Shown one piece after another: positions 39,003 through 49,200 of a stretch of DNA of 64,000 nucleotides (within the stretch, counting starts at the first letter, position 1; every line of letters starts with the position of its first letter). The notes under the pieces were generated by a model. That model had not been told where the DNA came from, ran no database searches, and saw only the letters and a list, made by a program, of their open reading frames with translations. The translations under genes and the position numbers were made by a program. Source of the stretch: Aeromonas lusitana (GTDB taxonomy: Bacteria; Pseudomonadota; Gammaproteobacteria; Enterobacterales; Aeromonadaceae); assembly GCF_002812985.1 (NCBI RefSeq), contig NZ_PGCP01000018.1, positions 1 to 64,000 on the forward strand. The letters run 5' to 3'.

Positions 39003-39980
39003 CTAGGCCGGGATGGCGACGTGGTCGAGCAGGCGATCGATGACGTCGTCCGTGCTCACCCCGTCGGCGACGGCGTCATAGGAGAGTTGCAGTCGATGGC
39101 GCAGCACGGGGTGCACCACGGCGCGCACATGGTCCGGCGTGACGAAGTCGTCACCGGCCAACCAGGCTTGCGCCCGCGCCACCCGATCCAGGCTGATGCC
39201 GCCCCGCGGGCTGGCACCTATGGCTATCCAGCGGGCGAGATCGGCGTCGTAATCGGCCGGGTGGCGGGTGGCGTTGATGAGGGCCATCAGATAGCTGTCG
39301 ATGGCTTCCGAGACATAGATGGCGGCCACTTCGCGTCTGGCCGCGAAGATAACCTCCTGGGACAGATGATCCGGCTGTTGCTGCTCGCCCGCCTGCTGTT
39401 GCTGATCCTCGCCCCGAATAAGGCGCAGGATGCGGATCTCGTCCTCCACCTTGGGATAATCCAGGTGCAGCTTCATCAGGAAGCGATCCATCTGGGCTTC
39501 CGGCAGGGGGTAGGTGCCCTCCTGCTCTATGGGGTTCTGGGTCGCCAGCACCATGAACAGGGAAGACATGGGGTAGCTCTGGCCCGCCACCGTGATCTGG
39601 CGCTCCTCCATGGCTTCCAGCAAGGCGGCTTGCACCTTGGCCGGGGCGCGGTTGATCTCGTCGGCCAGGATGACGTTGCCAAACAGCGGGCCCTGCTGGA
39701 ACTTGATCTGGCTGCCGCTGGGTGTCTGCTGCAGGATCTCGCCCCCCGTGATGTCCGAGGGCAGGAGATCCGGCGTGAACTGGATGCGGCTCATCTTGGC
39801 ATCGAGGTGAACGGCCAGCGCCTTGACGGTGCGGGTCTTGGCGAGCCCGGGCAGGCTCTCCAGCAAGACATGGCCATTGGCCAAGAGTCCCAGCAGCACG
39901 TGGCGGATGGTATCGGCCTGGCCAAATACCATGGCGGCGACGTTCGCCTCCAACTGGGTGATCTGTTCGCGTATCGTCAC
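39003..39980 (-). CDS. MoxR-family AAA+ ATPase
   Basis: A 325-residue ATPase, first gene of the operon. Walker A is the MoxR form GHVLLESLPGLAKTRTV (~residues 40-57), Walker B LADEINRAPAKVQAALLEAMEE, sensor 1 VLATQNPIEQEGTYPLPEAQMDRFLMKLH, all strongly conserved in MoxR. GTG 39980 is chosen as start (VTIREQITQLE), preceded by AAGGAATGGAATT; the longer ORF adds 13 non-conserved residues. The promoter should lie in the 262-base gap to the right. Confidence 0.93.
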   Translation of the reverse strand: MTIREQITQLEANVAAMVFGQADTIRHVLLGLLANGHVLLESLPGLAKTRTVKALAVHLDAKMSRIQFTPDLLPSDITGGEILQQTPSGSQIKFQQGPLFGNVILADEINRAPAKVQAALLEAMEERQITVAGQSYPMSSLFMVLATQNPIEQEGTYPLPEAQMDRFLMKLHLDYPKVEDEIRILRLIRGEDQQQQAGEQQQPDHLSQEVIFAARREVAAIYVSEAIDSYLMALINATRHPADYDADLARWIAIGASPRGGISLDRVARAQAWLAGDDFVTPDHVRAVVHPVLRHRLQLSYDAVADGVSTDDVIDRLLDHVAIPA

Positions 39981-40242
39981 AATTCCATTCCTTGGTAAGG
40001 TGAGTCGAATGAGGATCACAAGCCGGGCATCGCAACAGGCGATACCCCCATGACTGTCTCCCTCAAGATGATAGGCGTCGATGATTTGATGTATGAAGAG
40101 TACACAATATGACCGTTTTCGGGGGCTGACAATAGACCCGTTTGATTTCTTTTTGCCTTATATATGATGCATCTAGGACGCATCATTGGTCGTCGTCCGG
40201 GTCACGGCAGGGGGTCATCCCCTGCCGTGACCTCAGGTGCAC

Positions 40243-42600
40243 TCATTTGGTCCAGTAGGGTTCGATGGCCAGCAGGCGGGGATCCTGCGGGGCGGCTTTG
40301 CGCATCCGTTTGACGTAGCCGAACGCCTCCTCCTGCTCGCCAGCGATGGCATGCAGATAGATGAGGGTGTAGAGCAGGTCGGGATCTTCTGGTGCCTGCT
40401 CCAGCCCGGCCCGCAAGGCGGCCAGCGCCTCGTCACGGCGGTTCAGCTGGGAGAGCAGCAGCCCCTGGTTGTAGCGGATCCGCACGTTGCCCGGCAGCTC
40501 GCTGGCCGCCTTGTCCAGCCAGTTCACGGCTTCCTCCGTTTTGCCACGTTCCACCAGCAGCAGCGCCAGCATATAGGCGAGGTTCCCATGATCTGGTGTG
40601 GGCATCTTATCTAGCGCCAGGCCTTCTCGTAGCAGAGCCTCTGCCTCGTCCAGCTGCTGGGCCGCGCTGGCCAGGGTCACCAGGTTGACCCGGGCCGGCA
40701 CGAAGTAAGGATCCATTCTCAGGGCCTCACGATACTCGGCCATGGCCTCCTGCTGGCGGCCCTGACGGGTCAGCAGCACCGCCAGATTGAGCCGTCCCCC
40801 CGGCAGATCCGCATTGCCACGCAGGCGCCGTTCATAGTCGGCAAGCAAGGTCTGGAAACGGGCCCGCTCGGCCTCGGGCAAGCTGTCCGGCGGCATGTCG
40901 GCGAGGGCCCGGATGGCTTCGTCCCGCACCGCCAGGCTCGGGTCCTGCAACAGAGGCAGCAGATCGTCCTGCCGCGCCATGGGCGGCGTGTTGGCGAAGC
41001 CCGAGATGGCATAGGCCCGCACCAGGGCGCTCTCATCCTTGAGGGCGAGACGCAGGCTTGGCAGCGCAGGCAGACCGAGATCCGCCAACTGCTCGGCCGC
41101 GGTGGCACGCACTATGGCGGCCTTTTCCTTATCCGTCAGCAGGGCGCCGAGCAGCTCGAGGGCATTGCCCTGGCCGGTGCGCACCACCTGGAAACTCTCG
41201 CCGTAGTGCGCGGGTCGCTGCGGTTTCTCATACCAGATGTCGATGGCCTTGGCCGCCCACTCGGGCTGATTGCCCTGATGGCAACTGGTGCAGGCATCCG
41301 GGCTGGCGGTCTTGGCCGCCAGATCCGGGCGCGGGATGCGCAGGCTGTGGTCCCGGCGTGGATCCACCACCATGTAGGTCTTGGTCGGCATGTGGCAATT
41401 GACGCACTGGGCCCCGGCGCTGCCCGGCTCATGATGGTGGTGTGCCTGGCTGTCATACTCCTTGGCCTGCAGGCTGGGGAAGCGACTGGTTGGCGGTTGG
41501 GGATTGTGGCATTGCACACAGAGGCCGTTGCCCTCCAGCTTGATCTTGGTGCTATGGGGGTTGTGGCAGTCGCTGCACCCCACCCCGGCGGCAAACATTT
41601 TGCTCTGGGTGAAGGAGTCGAATTCGTAGACTTCGCCGTCGATCTGGCCATCGGCATGATAGAGAGAGGCCCGCAGCGTGGTAGGCAGGCTCTGATCCAG
41701 CTGTGGGTGGCCCGGTTGCTGGCCGGTGCCGAGCCCTTGCCGGCGGCTGTGGCAGAAGGCGCACTGCTCTACCTGTCCCTTGCTGCCGAGCGCCTTGGTA
41801 TCGACACCAAGGCCATAGTGGTCATCCGGCGCCTTGGCGGTGCCGCCCGCCTTGCGCTGGTTGGCCCAGGTCACATGGCTCTGGCTCGGGCCGTGACAGG
41901 CCTGACAGCCGACGGTTTGCTCGTGCCAGCTGGTGCTGAAGCTGTCGCTCTTGTCGTCGTAGCCTTTGCTCAGGGCGGTGGAGTGACAGTCGGCGCACAT
42001 GGCGTTCCAGTTCTGGTAGCGACCGGTCCAGTGCAAGGGATCGCTGGTGGCAAAGCGTTGACCGGGGTAGAGGGAGAACCAGCGCTGCCCGCCTTCCTCC
42101 TTAGGGCGGCTATCCCAGGCCAGGGTCAGGGCCTGCAGGCGGCCACGGGAGAGTTCGACCAGGTATTGTTGCAGCGGGTAGTGGCCAAAGGTGTAGAGGA
42201 TCTTGACGTCGGCGGGCTTGCCATCCTCTCCTTCCAGGTTGGCGAAGAACGCATCCCCCTTGCGAAAGAAGCTGGCCTTGACGCCGGCCTCATCGAAGCT
42301 GGCGTCCTTGAAGTCGCCAAGCACGTTGTCCGGGGTGGCGTGGCGCATGGCCCAGGCGTGATCGGACTGCTTCCATTGGGCTACCTGGCTCTCATGGCAG
42401 TCGAGGCAGCTCGCCTCGGGGGCATAGCCGCTTGGCTCGGTGGCGAGGGCGGGGGACTGGCCGGGTTCGGCAAGGGCCGGGGTGGCGACAAACAACAGCC
42501 AGCCCCAGAGGCCAGCCAACAACATGGCCATGATCCGGCGCGGCAACCCGCCTCTACTAGGTCTATCTCTCACAGCGGCTCCTTGCCGATCCCTGCTCAT
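40243..42600 (-). CDS. multiheme c-type cytochrome with C-terminal TPR domain
   Basis: A 785-residue exported protein with signal (IMAMLLAGLWGWLLFVATPALA). Eight CxxCH heme-binding motifs are counted: CLDCH, CADCH, CQACH, CAFCH, CSDCH, CVQCH, CVNCH and CTSCH, arranged like cytochrome c554/octaheme families. A HEAT-like stretch (~480-570) and TPRs from ~580 (GGRLNLAVLLTRQGRQQEAMAEYREALRMDP, and [32 protein letters not shown]) follow. It is probably periplasmic; the redox partner is unknown. The N-terminal start at 42600 has GAGG eight bases upstream. It stands alone. Confidence 0.88.
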   Translation of the reverse strand: MSRDRQGAAVRDRPSRGGLPRRIMAMLLAGLWGWLLFVATPALAEPGQSPALATEPSGYAPEASCLDCHESQVAQWKQSDHAWAMRHATPDNVLGDFKDASFDEAGVKASFFRKGDAFFANLEGEDGKPADVKILYTFGHYPLQQYLVELSRGRLQALTLAWDSRPKEEGGQRWFSLYPGQRFATSDPLHWTGRYQNWNAMCADCHSTALSKGYDDKSDSFSTSWHEQTVGCQACHGPSQSHVTWANQRKAGGTAKAPDDHYGLGVDTKALGSKGQVEQCAFCHSRRQGLGTGQQPGHPQLDQSLPTTLRASLYHADGQIDGEVYEFDSFTQSKMFAAGVGCSDCHNPHSTKIKLEGNGLCVQCHNPQPPTSRFPSLQAKEYDSQAHHHHEPGSAGAQCVNCHMPTKTYMVVDPRRDHSLRIPRPDLAAKTASPDACTSCHQGNQPEWAAKAIDIWYEKPQRPAHYGESFQVVRTGQGNALELLGALLTDKEKAAIVRATAAEQLADLGLPALPSLRLALKDESALVRAYAISGFANTPPMARQDDLLPLLQDPSLAVRDEAIRALADMPPDSLPEAERARFQTLLADYERRLRGNADLPGGRLNLAVLLTRQGRQQEAMAEYREALRMDPYFVPARVNLVTLASAAQQLDEAEALLREGLALDKMPTPDHGNLAYMLALLLVERGKTEEAVNWLDKAASELPGNVRIRYNQGLLLSQLNRRDEALAALRAGLEQAPEDPDLLYTLIYLHAIAGEQEEAFGYVKRMRKAAPQDPRLLAIEPYWTK

Positions 42601-42831
42601 TGTCAGTACCTCGTCAGTGGGTACTCTGTGGCCGCCTCTGTGCCGGCATCCTGCCAGTCAGCGGTGTGGTCTGGGCCCGGTCATGTGACCGACGCGCCTG
42701 ATTTTATTGATTATTTAAGTATCACTAAGGCGGGATTCTCTCAAGGGCTAAATGGAAACCGGGTGGAAAGAGCCGCCCGACCATGGTCAGAGCGGCTCAA
42801 GGGGAGCAGGGGATCTGGGAGAGAGGGGCAC

Positions 42832-44703
42832 TCAGAGCTCGAGCTGCACCCCCAGCTCCACCACCCTGTTGGTCGGGATCTGGAAGAAGTCGGTGGCCCG
42901 CAGCGAGTTGCGGTTCATCCAGATGAACAGCTTCTCACGCCAGCGCGCCATGCCCGGTATGTCCGTGCTGATGAGGTACTCGTAGGAGAGGAAGAAGGAG
43001 GTGGTATTGAGCCTGACATTCAGCGCCTGCTTGGCGCAAGACTGGAAGATCTCCTCCATAGATGGCGTCTCCTGATAGCCGAAATTGGCTACCACCTGCC
43101 AGAATCCATCGCCGATCTGGGTCAGCTCCAGGCGTTCCTCCCTCAGCAACCAGGGCTCATCCTTCACCTTGATGGTCAGGAAGATGACCCGCTCGTGGAT
43201 CACCTTGTTGTGCTTGAGGTTGTGCAGGATCGCATTGGGGACGACCTTGATGGACTTGGACAGGAAGACCGCCGTTCCGGGCACCCGCAGCGGTGGACGG
43301 ATCTGGATATTGTCGACGAAGCCTTGCAAGGATAAGGCCTGGCTCTCTAGCTTCTCGAGTACCAGCTCACGGCCACGTTTCCAGGTGGTCATCACGAGGA
43401 TGATCAGCAGGGCAAACAGCACGGGCAGCCAGCCACCTGCGAGGAACTTGGTGGTATTGGCGCTGAAGAAGGCCAGATCCATCACCAGCAGCGGCGTTCC
43501 CACCAGGGCGATCAGCCAGATCGGCTGTTTCCAGCGGTGGAAGGCGACCACCATCAGCAGCAGCGTGGTGATCACCATGGTGCCGGTCACGGCGATGCCG
43601 TAGGCGGCCGCCAGGTTGCTCGAACTCTTGAACCAGAAAATCACCAGCACTATGCCCCCGAGCAGCAGCCAGTTGACCAGTGGCAGGTAGATCTGTCCCT
43701 GCTCGTGCTCGGAGGTGTGGCGGATCTCCTGGCGCGGGAGAAACCCCAGCAAGATGGCCTGGCGCATCACGGAATAGGTACCTGAGATGACCGCCTGAGA
43801 CGCTATCACGGTCGCCAGGGTGGCCAGCACGATCAGCGGCAGCGTCATCCAGCCCGGGGCCAGCAGATAGAAAGGGTTCTCGATGGCCTCGGGGCGGCGC
43901 AGCAGCAAGGCCCCCTGGCCGAAGTAGTTGAGCAGCAGCGCCGGCATCACCCAGCTGTTCCACGCGAATTGGATCGGGCCCCGCCCGAAGTGCCCCATGT
44001 CGGCGTAGAGCGCCTCGGCTCCGGTCACGCACAGCACCACGGCGCCCAGCACCACGAAGGCGGTTCCCGGTCTCGTCAGCAGGAAATCCAGGGCGTAGAG
44101 GGGGTTGATGGCGCCGAGGATGGCGGGCGTCTTGGCGATCTCGAGCACCCCGAGTAGCGCCAGGGTGGTGAACCAGAGCAGCATGATGGGCCCGAACCAG
44201 CGTCCGATCCCGGCGGTGCCGTAGTGCTGGACGCCGAACAGCACAACCAGCACGACCAGGGCGATGGGGAGCACGAAGGGCGCAAGATCCGGGGCCATGA
44301 TCTCCAGCCCCTCGACGGCGGAGAGCACTGAGATGGCCGGGGTGATCACCGCATCCCCGACAAACAGTCCCACCCCGGCCAGCCCCAGCAGCATGACGGC
44401 GGTGTGGGCGCGGGGGGAGAGGCGCCGGGCGGCGAGGGAGGCCAGGGTCAGTATGCCCCCTTCGCCCTTGTTGTCGGCCTTGAGCACCAGCAGCACATAT
44501 TTGAGGGACACGACGAGCATCAGGGTCCAGAAGAAGAGGGAGACTATGGCATAGATCTCGTCTTTCCCCGGTTGCAGCCCCATATTGCCGGCAAAGCTCT
44601 GCTTCAAGGCGTAGAGCGGACTGGTGCCTATGTCGCCGTAGACGACGCCCAATGCAGCCAACGTGATGGCCATACGACCTTGCCCCGCGCCATTGCTCAT
44701 CAT
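42832..44703 (-). CDS. kup: low-affinity potassium uptake protein Kup
   Basis: A 623-residue K+/H+ symporter with 12 membrane helices in the first ~430 residues and a ~190-residue cytoplasmic tail. Signature: LAALGVVYGDIGTSPLYALKQSF at the N-terminus, then DNKGEGGILTLASLA. Length matches E. coli Kup (622). The start used is ATG 44703 (MMSNGAGQG); a TTG at 44718 is in frame but adds nothing conserved. Confidence 0.95.
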   Translation of the reverse strand: MMSNGAGQGRMAITLAALGVVYGDIGTSPLYALKQSFAGNMGLQPGKDEIYAIVSLFFWTLMLVVSLKYVLLVLKADNKGEGGILTLASLAARRLSPRAHTAVMLLGLAGVGLFVGDAVITPAISVLSAVEGLEIMAPDLAPFVLPIALVVLVVLFGVQHYGTAGIGRWFGPIMLLWFTTLALLGVLEIAKTPAILGAINPLYALDFLLTRPGTAFVVLGAVVLCVTGAEALYADMGHFGRGPIQFAWNSWVMPALLLNYFGQGALLLRRPEAIENPFYLLAPGWMTLPLIVLATLATVIASQAVISGTYSVMRQAILLGFLPRQEIRHTSEHEQGQIYLPLVNWLLLGGIVLVIFWFKSSSNLAAAYGIAVTGTMVITTLLLMVVAFHRWKQPIWLIALVGTPLLVMDLAFFSANTTKFLAGGWLPVLFALLIILVMTTWKRGRELVLEKLESQALSLQGFVDNIQIRPPLRVPGTAVFLSKSIKVVPNAILHNLKHNKVIHERVIFLTIKVKDEPWLLREERLELTQIGDGFWQVVANFGYQETPSMEEIFQSCAKQALNVRLNTTSFFLSYEYLISTDIPGMARWREKLFIWMNRNSLRATDFFQIPTNRVVELGVQLEL

Positions 44704-45165
44704 GAAATCCCATTTCAATTCATTATGTTAACCATAGTATGGCTCGCTATCTCGAAAGTGAAGTGACGACCTTGGGCGGGCTTGTGTCATCTCCAAAAGA
44801 GGCGGACACGGCTGTGCTTTGACCTACTCGCACAGTTCCGAGCGAGCCGACCGGTCCAAAGCGGCCGGATCCGAAGGAGAGTCGAAGGATTCAGGCCGAG
44901 TTCAGTGCTGCTCAGGTATCGTTTTGCGGCGTTTTATAGGGTGTAGCGAGTGACAGGCAGAGAGGGCTGCTAGTGCAGGAACCTGGATTGCTCACTCATC
45001 CCGCGCCGACGCAAAGTGGGAGCGCCGAGGGACTGAGCAAGGTGCTGCCTGAGCGGGTTTCGTTCGTTACGGGGGAGATCTCCTACCTATATCCGCTGAT
45101 GCTGGCGATGCCTTTCTGTGGCCACCATGGCCCCTAACCATGTTCATGACGTCCTGGAGGACATG
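44704..45165. other. 462-base intergenic region, no gene seen
   Basis: Divergent promoter region of kup and the SPOR-protein gene. AT-rich near 44705-44760, GC-rich beyond. No hairpin terminator, tRNA or convincing small ORF was found. Confidence 0.5.
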
Positions 45166-45984
45166 ATGACCGAATGCCATCTGCGCAAGTGCAATACCCT
45201 CTCTCTCGTTCGCCAGATAGTGCTCGGACTGGTCGCCGGCATCCTGTGCTTCCTGGTGTTGAGTTATGTCGACTCCTCTGATCGAAAGGTCGAACCCGAG
45301 GCGGAGGTGGCCGCGCCTGCACCGGCGAGCGTCACCTTGCCTGAGACGGGCCCGGGCCAGACCAGTGGCGCCACCGCAAGCCTGATCCCGCCGACGGATG
45401 CCGGGCTCCCTCTGCCAGAATCCGACTCCGGCGCTATTGAAAGCAAGGCCGATGGCATGGCCGACAAGGCTCCCCCCATGCTGGAGATGCCGGTCAGCGG
45501 CGCCTTGCCGGTCGCGCCTGAAGAGGTCGTTGTGCCTGAACTGCCTATGCCATTATCCGCGGCACAGTCTGCCTCCCTGGCTAAGGCCAAGCCTGCCGTG
45601 CCCCCCGAGCCAGTGTCCAGGCCTGCCCCGACATCTGTGCCCAAGGCATCCGCTCCCAAGTCGTCAGGCCGGGCGCCCGGCAAGCTCAGCCTGACCCCCG
45701 TCAGCGTCCTGAAACAGAAGAACATCAACCACCTCAGCGTCCAGCTGATGGGGGCAAGCAGCCTGGATGCCGTCGAGCAGTTTGTGCACACCAATCGGCT
45801 CGCCGGCAAGGTGTGGGTCTATCAAACCAGCCGCAATGGCGACCCCTGGTATGTGGTGCTGCAAGGGGATCATGCCGGCATGAGCCAGGCGCAAGCGGCC
45901 ATTCGTCAGTTGCCGCCTGCCCTGCAAAAAGCGGAGCCCTGGCCCAAATCCTTTGCCCAGGTGAATAGAGAATTGACGCCATAA
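45166..45984 (+). CDS. membrane-anchored SPOR-domain protein (DamX-like C-terminus)
   Basis: A 272-residue protein: short cytoplasmic start, one membrane helix (QIVLGLVAGILCFLVLSYV, residues ~16-34), a long Pro/Ala-rich periplasmic linker, and a C-terminal SPOR domain (~190-260: HLSVQLMGASSLDAVEQFVHTNRLAGKVWVYQTSRNGDPWYVVLQG). SPOR domains bind denuded glycan strands at the septum, so a divisome-linked role is likely. ATG 45166 follows GGAGGACATG. A strong terminator lies at 46175. Confidence 0.85.
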   Translation: MTECHLRKCNTLSLVRQIVLGLVAGILCFLVLSYVDSSDRKVEPEAEVAAPAPASVTLPETGPGQTSGATASLIPPTDAGLPLPESDSGAIESKADGMADKAPPMLEMPVSGALPVAPEEVVVPELPMPLSAAQSASLAKAKPAVPPEPVSRPAPTSVPKASAPKSSGRAPGKLSLTPVSVLKQKNINHLSVQLMGASSLDAVEQFVHTNRLAGKVWVYQTSRNGDPWYVVLQGDHAGMSQAQAAIRQLPPALQKAEPWPKSFAQVNRELTP

Positions 45985-46174
45985 GCCACGTGATAGGGGA
46001 TAGGCCTGAGTAAACGTGCCTCATCCTGTGGGTGTTGGGTTGCCGGCGCTCTTGGGAGATAGGGTAAGGGTCGGCTGGTATGAGATGGGCTGTATTGCCC
46101 TCGTTCGGGATCTGGCTGGCCGCTTGCTGAGTCGCATTGCAGGAGCAGCCCCTTCGCCCTCATGGCACAACTTC

Positions 46175-46215
46175 AAAAACAGCACACCCGCGTCATTCGC
46201 GGGTGTGCTGTTTTT
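46175..46215. terminator. strong bidirectional terminator
   Basis: AAAAACAGCACACCCGCG tcatt CGCGGGTGTGCTGTTTTT, an 18-bp perfect stem, between the convergent SPOR gene and sensor-kinase gene. Confidence 0.95.
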
Positions 46216-46289
46216 GGCATGTCATCTGCTCAATCTCCCTGGCTCACTCCGTCAACGGGAGACAGGCCGCCCGAGATCGCGCCGGATTA

Positions 46290-49200
46290 TCAACCTTTGC
46301 GGTTGGCGAGCTGGCGCAGCAGCTGGGTGCTTTGGTGCAGGCTCTGCTGCTGCAGCTCGTTGAGCGGGCACTGCTTGAGCACATACTCGGCGCTGGCCAC
46401 CACCGTCTTCCAGCGCGGTGCCTTGGGCAGGGTATCCAGGCTCAGGTACTTGTCGAGGGTGCGGGTCTGGGGGCTGGATCTGTCCATGTAGACGCGCCAC
46501 AGCTTGCTCTTCTCCGCCAGCACTATCTTGCCCTTGCCGGTGCTCTGCTGCCAGGCATCCAGGGTGAGGCGCATGGTGTCCACCAAGGCCTGGCGCAGCG
46601 GCTCGTCATCCTGCTGGCGGATAAGGTTGTCGGCCAGGGAGCGGAATTCGCCGCCGAGCCGGCTGAGTTCACCCAGCAACTGGCCATCCTCGATGATGGC
46701 CTGGCGCGACAGGCTCTTGAGGGCATTCTCCAGCGCCATCACCCGGTTGTCATCTTGGCGAGACTCGGTGCTGAGGGTGAGGGCGAAGGCATTTTGTCCG
46801 CCGAGGCTGATGGGCAGGGCGCGGGCATTGAGCTCGTCTTTCTGTCCGGCCACCAGAAACTCCAGCGGCTGCTCCTGGCGCGCCTTCAGATCGGGCCACT
46901 GGCTCGCCAGCGGCGTCGCCAGCCACTCATCCAGCGGCAGCCCCTCCATGGCCTCTGGCTCTTGCCCGAGCAGCCGTGCCAGCACCCGGGAGGCGAACAG
47001 CACTGTGCCCTGCTCGTCGATGAAGACCATGGGATCGGCCCCTTCCCCGAGCAGGGCCAGCAGGCGCTCCTGATCCTGATGCAGTTGCCCTTGCAGGCGC
47101 AGGCGATGCTCTATCTCCTGCTTGAGCAGCCGGTTCTCCACCAGGGAGGCGCGGCCGGCGCTCGCTTCCAGCAGGGCCCTGACCCGGGCAAACAGCTCCT
47201 CCTTGCAGAACGGCTTGACCAGGTAGTCGTTGGCGCCGGCGTTGAAACCTTCCTCTATGTCTTTTGGCTGGTTGAGGGCGGTGAGCAGCAGCACAGGCAG
47301 CTGATCCTTGGGATGTTGTTCCCGCAGGCGGCGACACACATCGAAGCCGGATAGCGTCGGCATCATCACGTCCAGCAAGATGAGGGAGACCGGCTCCTGG
47401 GCCAGCTTGGCGAGCGCATCGTGGCCATCGCTGCTCGGCAGTATGCGGTAGCCGCAGGGCTGCAGCAGGTGTCGCAGTATGTGCAGGTTGATGGGCTCGT
47501 CATCCACCACCAGGATGAGGGGCGCATCGGCCGGGGGGACGGGCAGATCGTCGCTCTCCCAGTCCGGCAGGATCAGGGGCTGCTGGCGCACCAGCTGGTG
47601 CTCCATCTGGCGACTGTCCAGGGTCAGGCTACCCGCCTTGCCGCTGGCCAGCGGCAGGGTGAAGGCGAAGGTGGAGCCGACGCTCGGCTCGCTCTCCACA
47701 CTGAGCTCGCCCCCCATGAGGTGCACCAGCTGGCGGGTGATGGAGAGCCCCAGCCCTGCCCCCTGCTTGCCGAGCTCCGGGTTCATCTGCACCAGAGGCT
47801 CGAAGATGTGTTCCAGATGCTCTCTGGGGATGCCGATGCCGGTGTCGGTCACCTTGATGCGCAGGAACTGGCCCTCGACCTGTGCGCTCAGCACCACCTT
47901 GCCCTGGGGGGTGTACTTGATGGCATTGCCCACCAGGTTGTAGAGCACCTGCTCCAGCCGTTGCTCGTCCGCCAGCACAGGGGGCAGCTCGGCCGGGCTT
48001 ATGTCCACCAGGGTGAGGGGCTTGGCCTGCACCAGGTGCTGGCAGAGATCCAGCACCAGCCGGATGACGCCCTTGGAGGAGACGGGCTGGGGGTGGATCT
48101 CCAGCTGGCCGTAGCGCATCTGGTGATAGTCGAGCAAGTCGTCCACCAGCCGGGCCAGGCCGTCGGCACTCTTGATGATGAGGCCGAGCTGTTTTTGCTG
48201 GCCCTCGGTCAGGTCCTGCTGGCTGGCGAGCATGGATTCGGCCATCCCCTTGATGCCGTGGATGGGGGTGCGCAGCTCGTGGGAGGTGTTGGCGAGCAGC
48301 TCATCCTTGAGTTTGTCCGCCTGTTGCAGGCTCAGGTTCTGCTTGTGGGTCAGCTTGACCTGCTGTTGCAGCTCCTGGGTCTGGCGCTCGATGAGCTCTA
48401 TCTTGTCTTTTACCGAGCGCTGCATGTGGCGAAACGCCTGGGCCAGCCGGTCGATGTCGTCGTCGGTGCGGGGTATGGTGATGGGGTGATCCAGGGCGCC
48501 ATCGGCCACCTGCTCGGCGGCGGCGGTGAGGGATCGCAGGGGCGCCGTGATGGAGTGGGAGAGCCAGCGGGAGAACAGAATGAGCAGCAGCAGAGAGCCG
48601 GCCCCCAGCAGTATGACCAGGGTTTCCAGTTGGCGAATAGGCGCATAGGCCTCGCTGGTGGAGATCTCGGCGATAAAGGCCCATTCGGTATCGAACACCT
48701 TGACCTGGGTATAGGCGGCCAGCACCTCGTCATCGTGATAGGAGAGGAAGGGGCCGACCCCTTGCTCGCCCGACAGGGCCTTGATGACCAGCGGGGTCTG
48801 CAGCGGCCGGAAGTTGGGGCTGAAGCTGTTCTCCACGCTGAACTCGGGGGCGAGCCAGGCATTGGCCCGCATCCGCTTGTCCGGGCCGATGAGGATGGTC
48901 TCGCCGGTCTCGCCGAGCCCCTCCCGCTCCGCCATGATCTGGTTCAGCTTGTCCGGCAGCAGCTCGAAGATCACCACACCGCGCACATAGTCGTACTGCA
49001 TGACCGGGGCCGCGAGATAGGCCACCACCTGGCCGGTCAGCTCGTTGCGGCCAAAGTCGGTGAACTCAAAGATCTGCTGGGGCTTCTGGCCGCCGTCGAG
49101 GCGGCGTTTGATCTTGGCGAAGGTGTTGCCGAGCCCGCTGGATTGATAGGGGCCCGAGAGCAGGTTGCTGGCAAAGTTGGCGTGCTTGGTGACCGAATAG

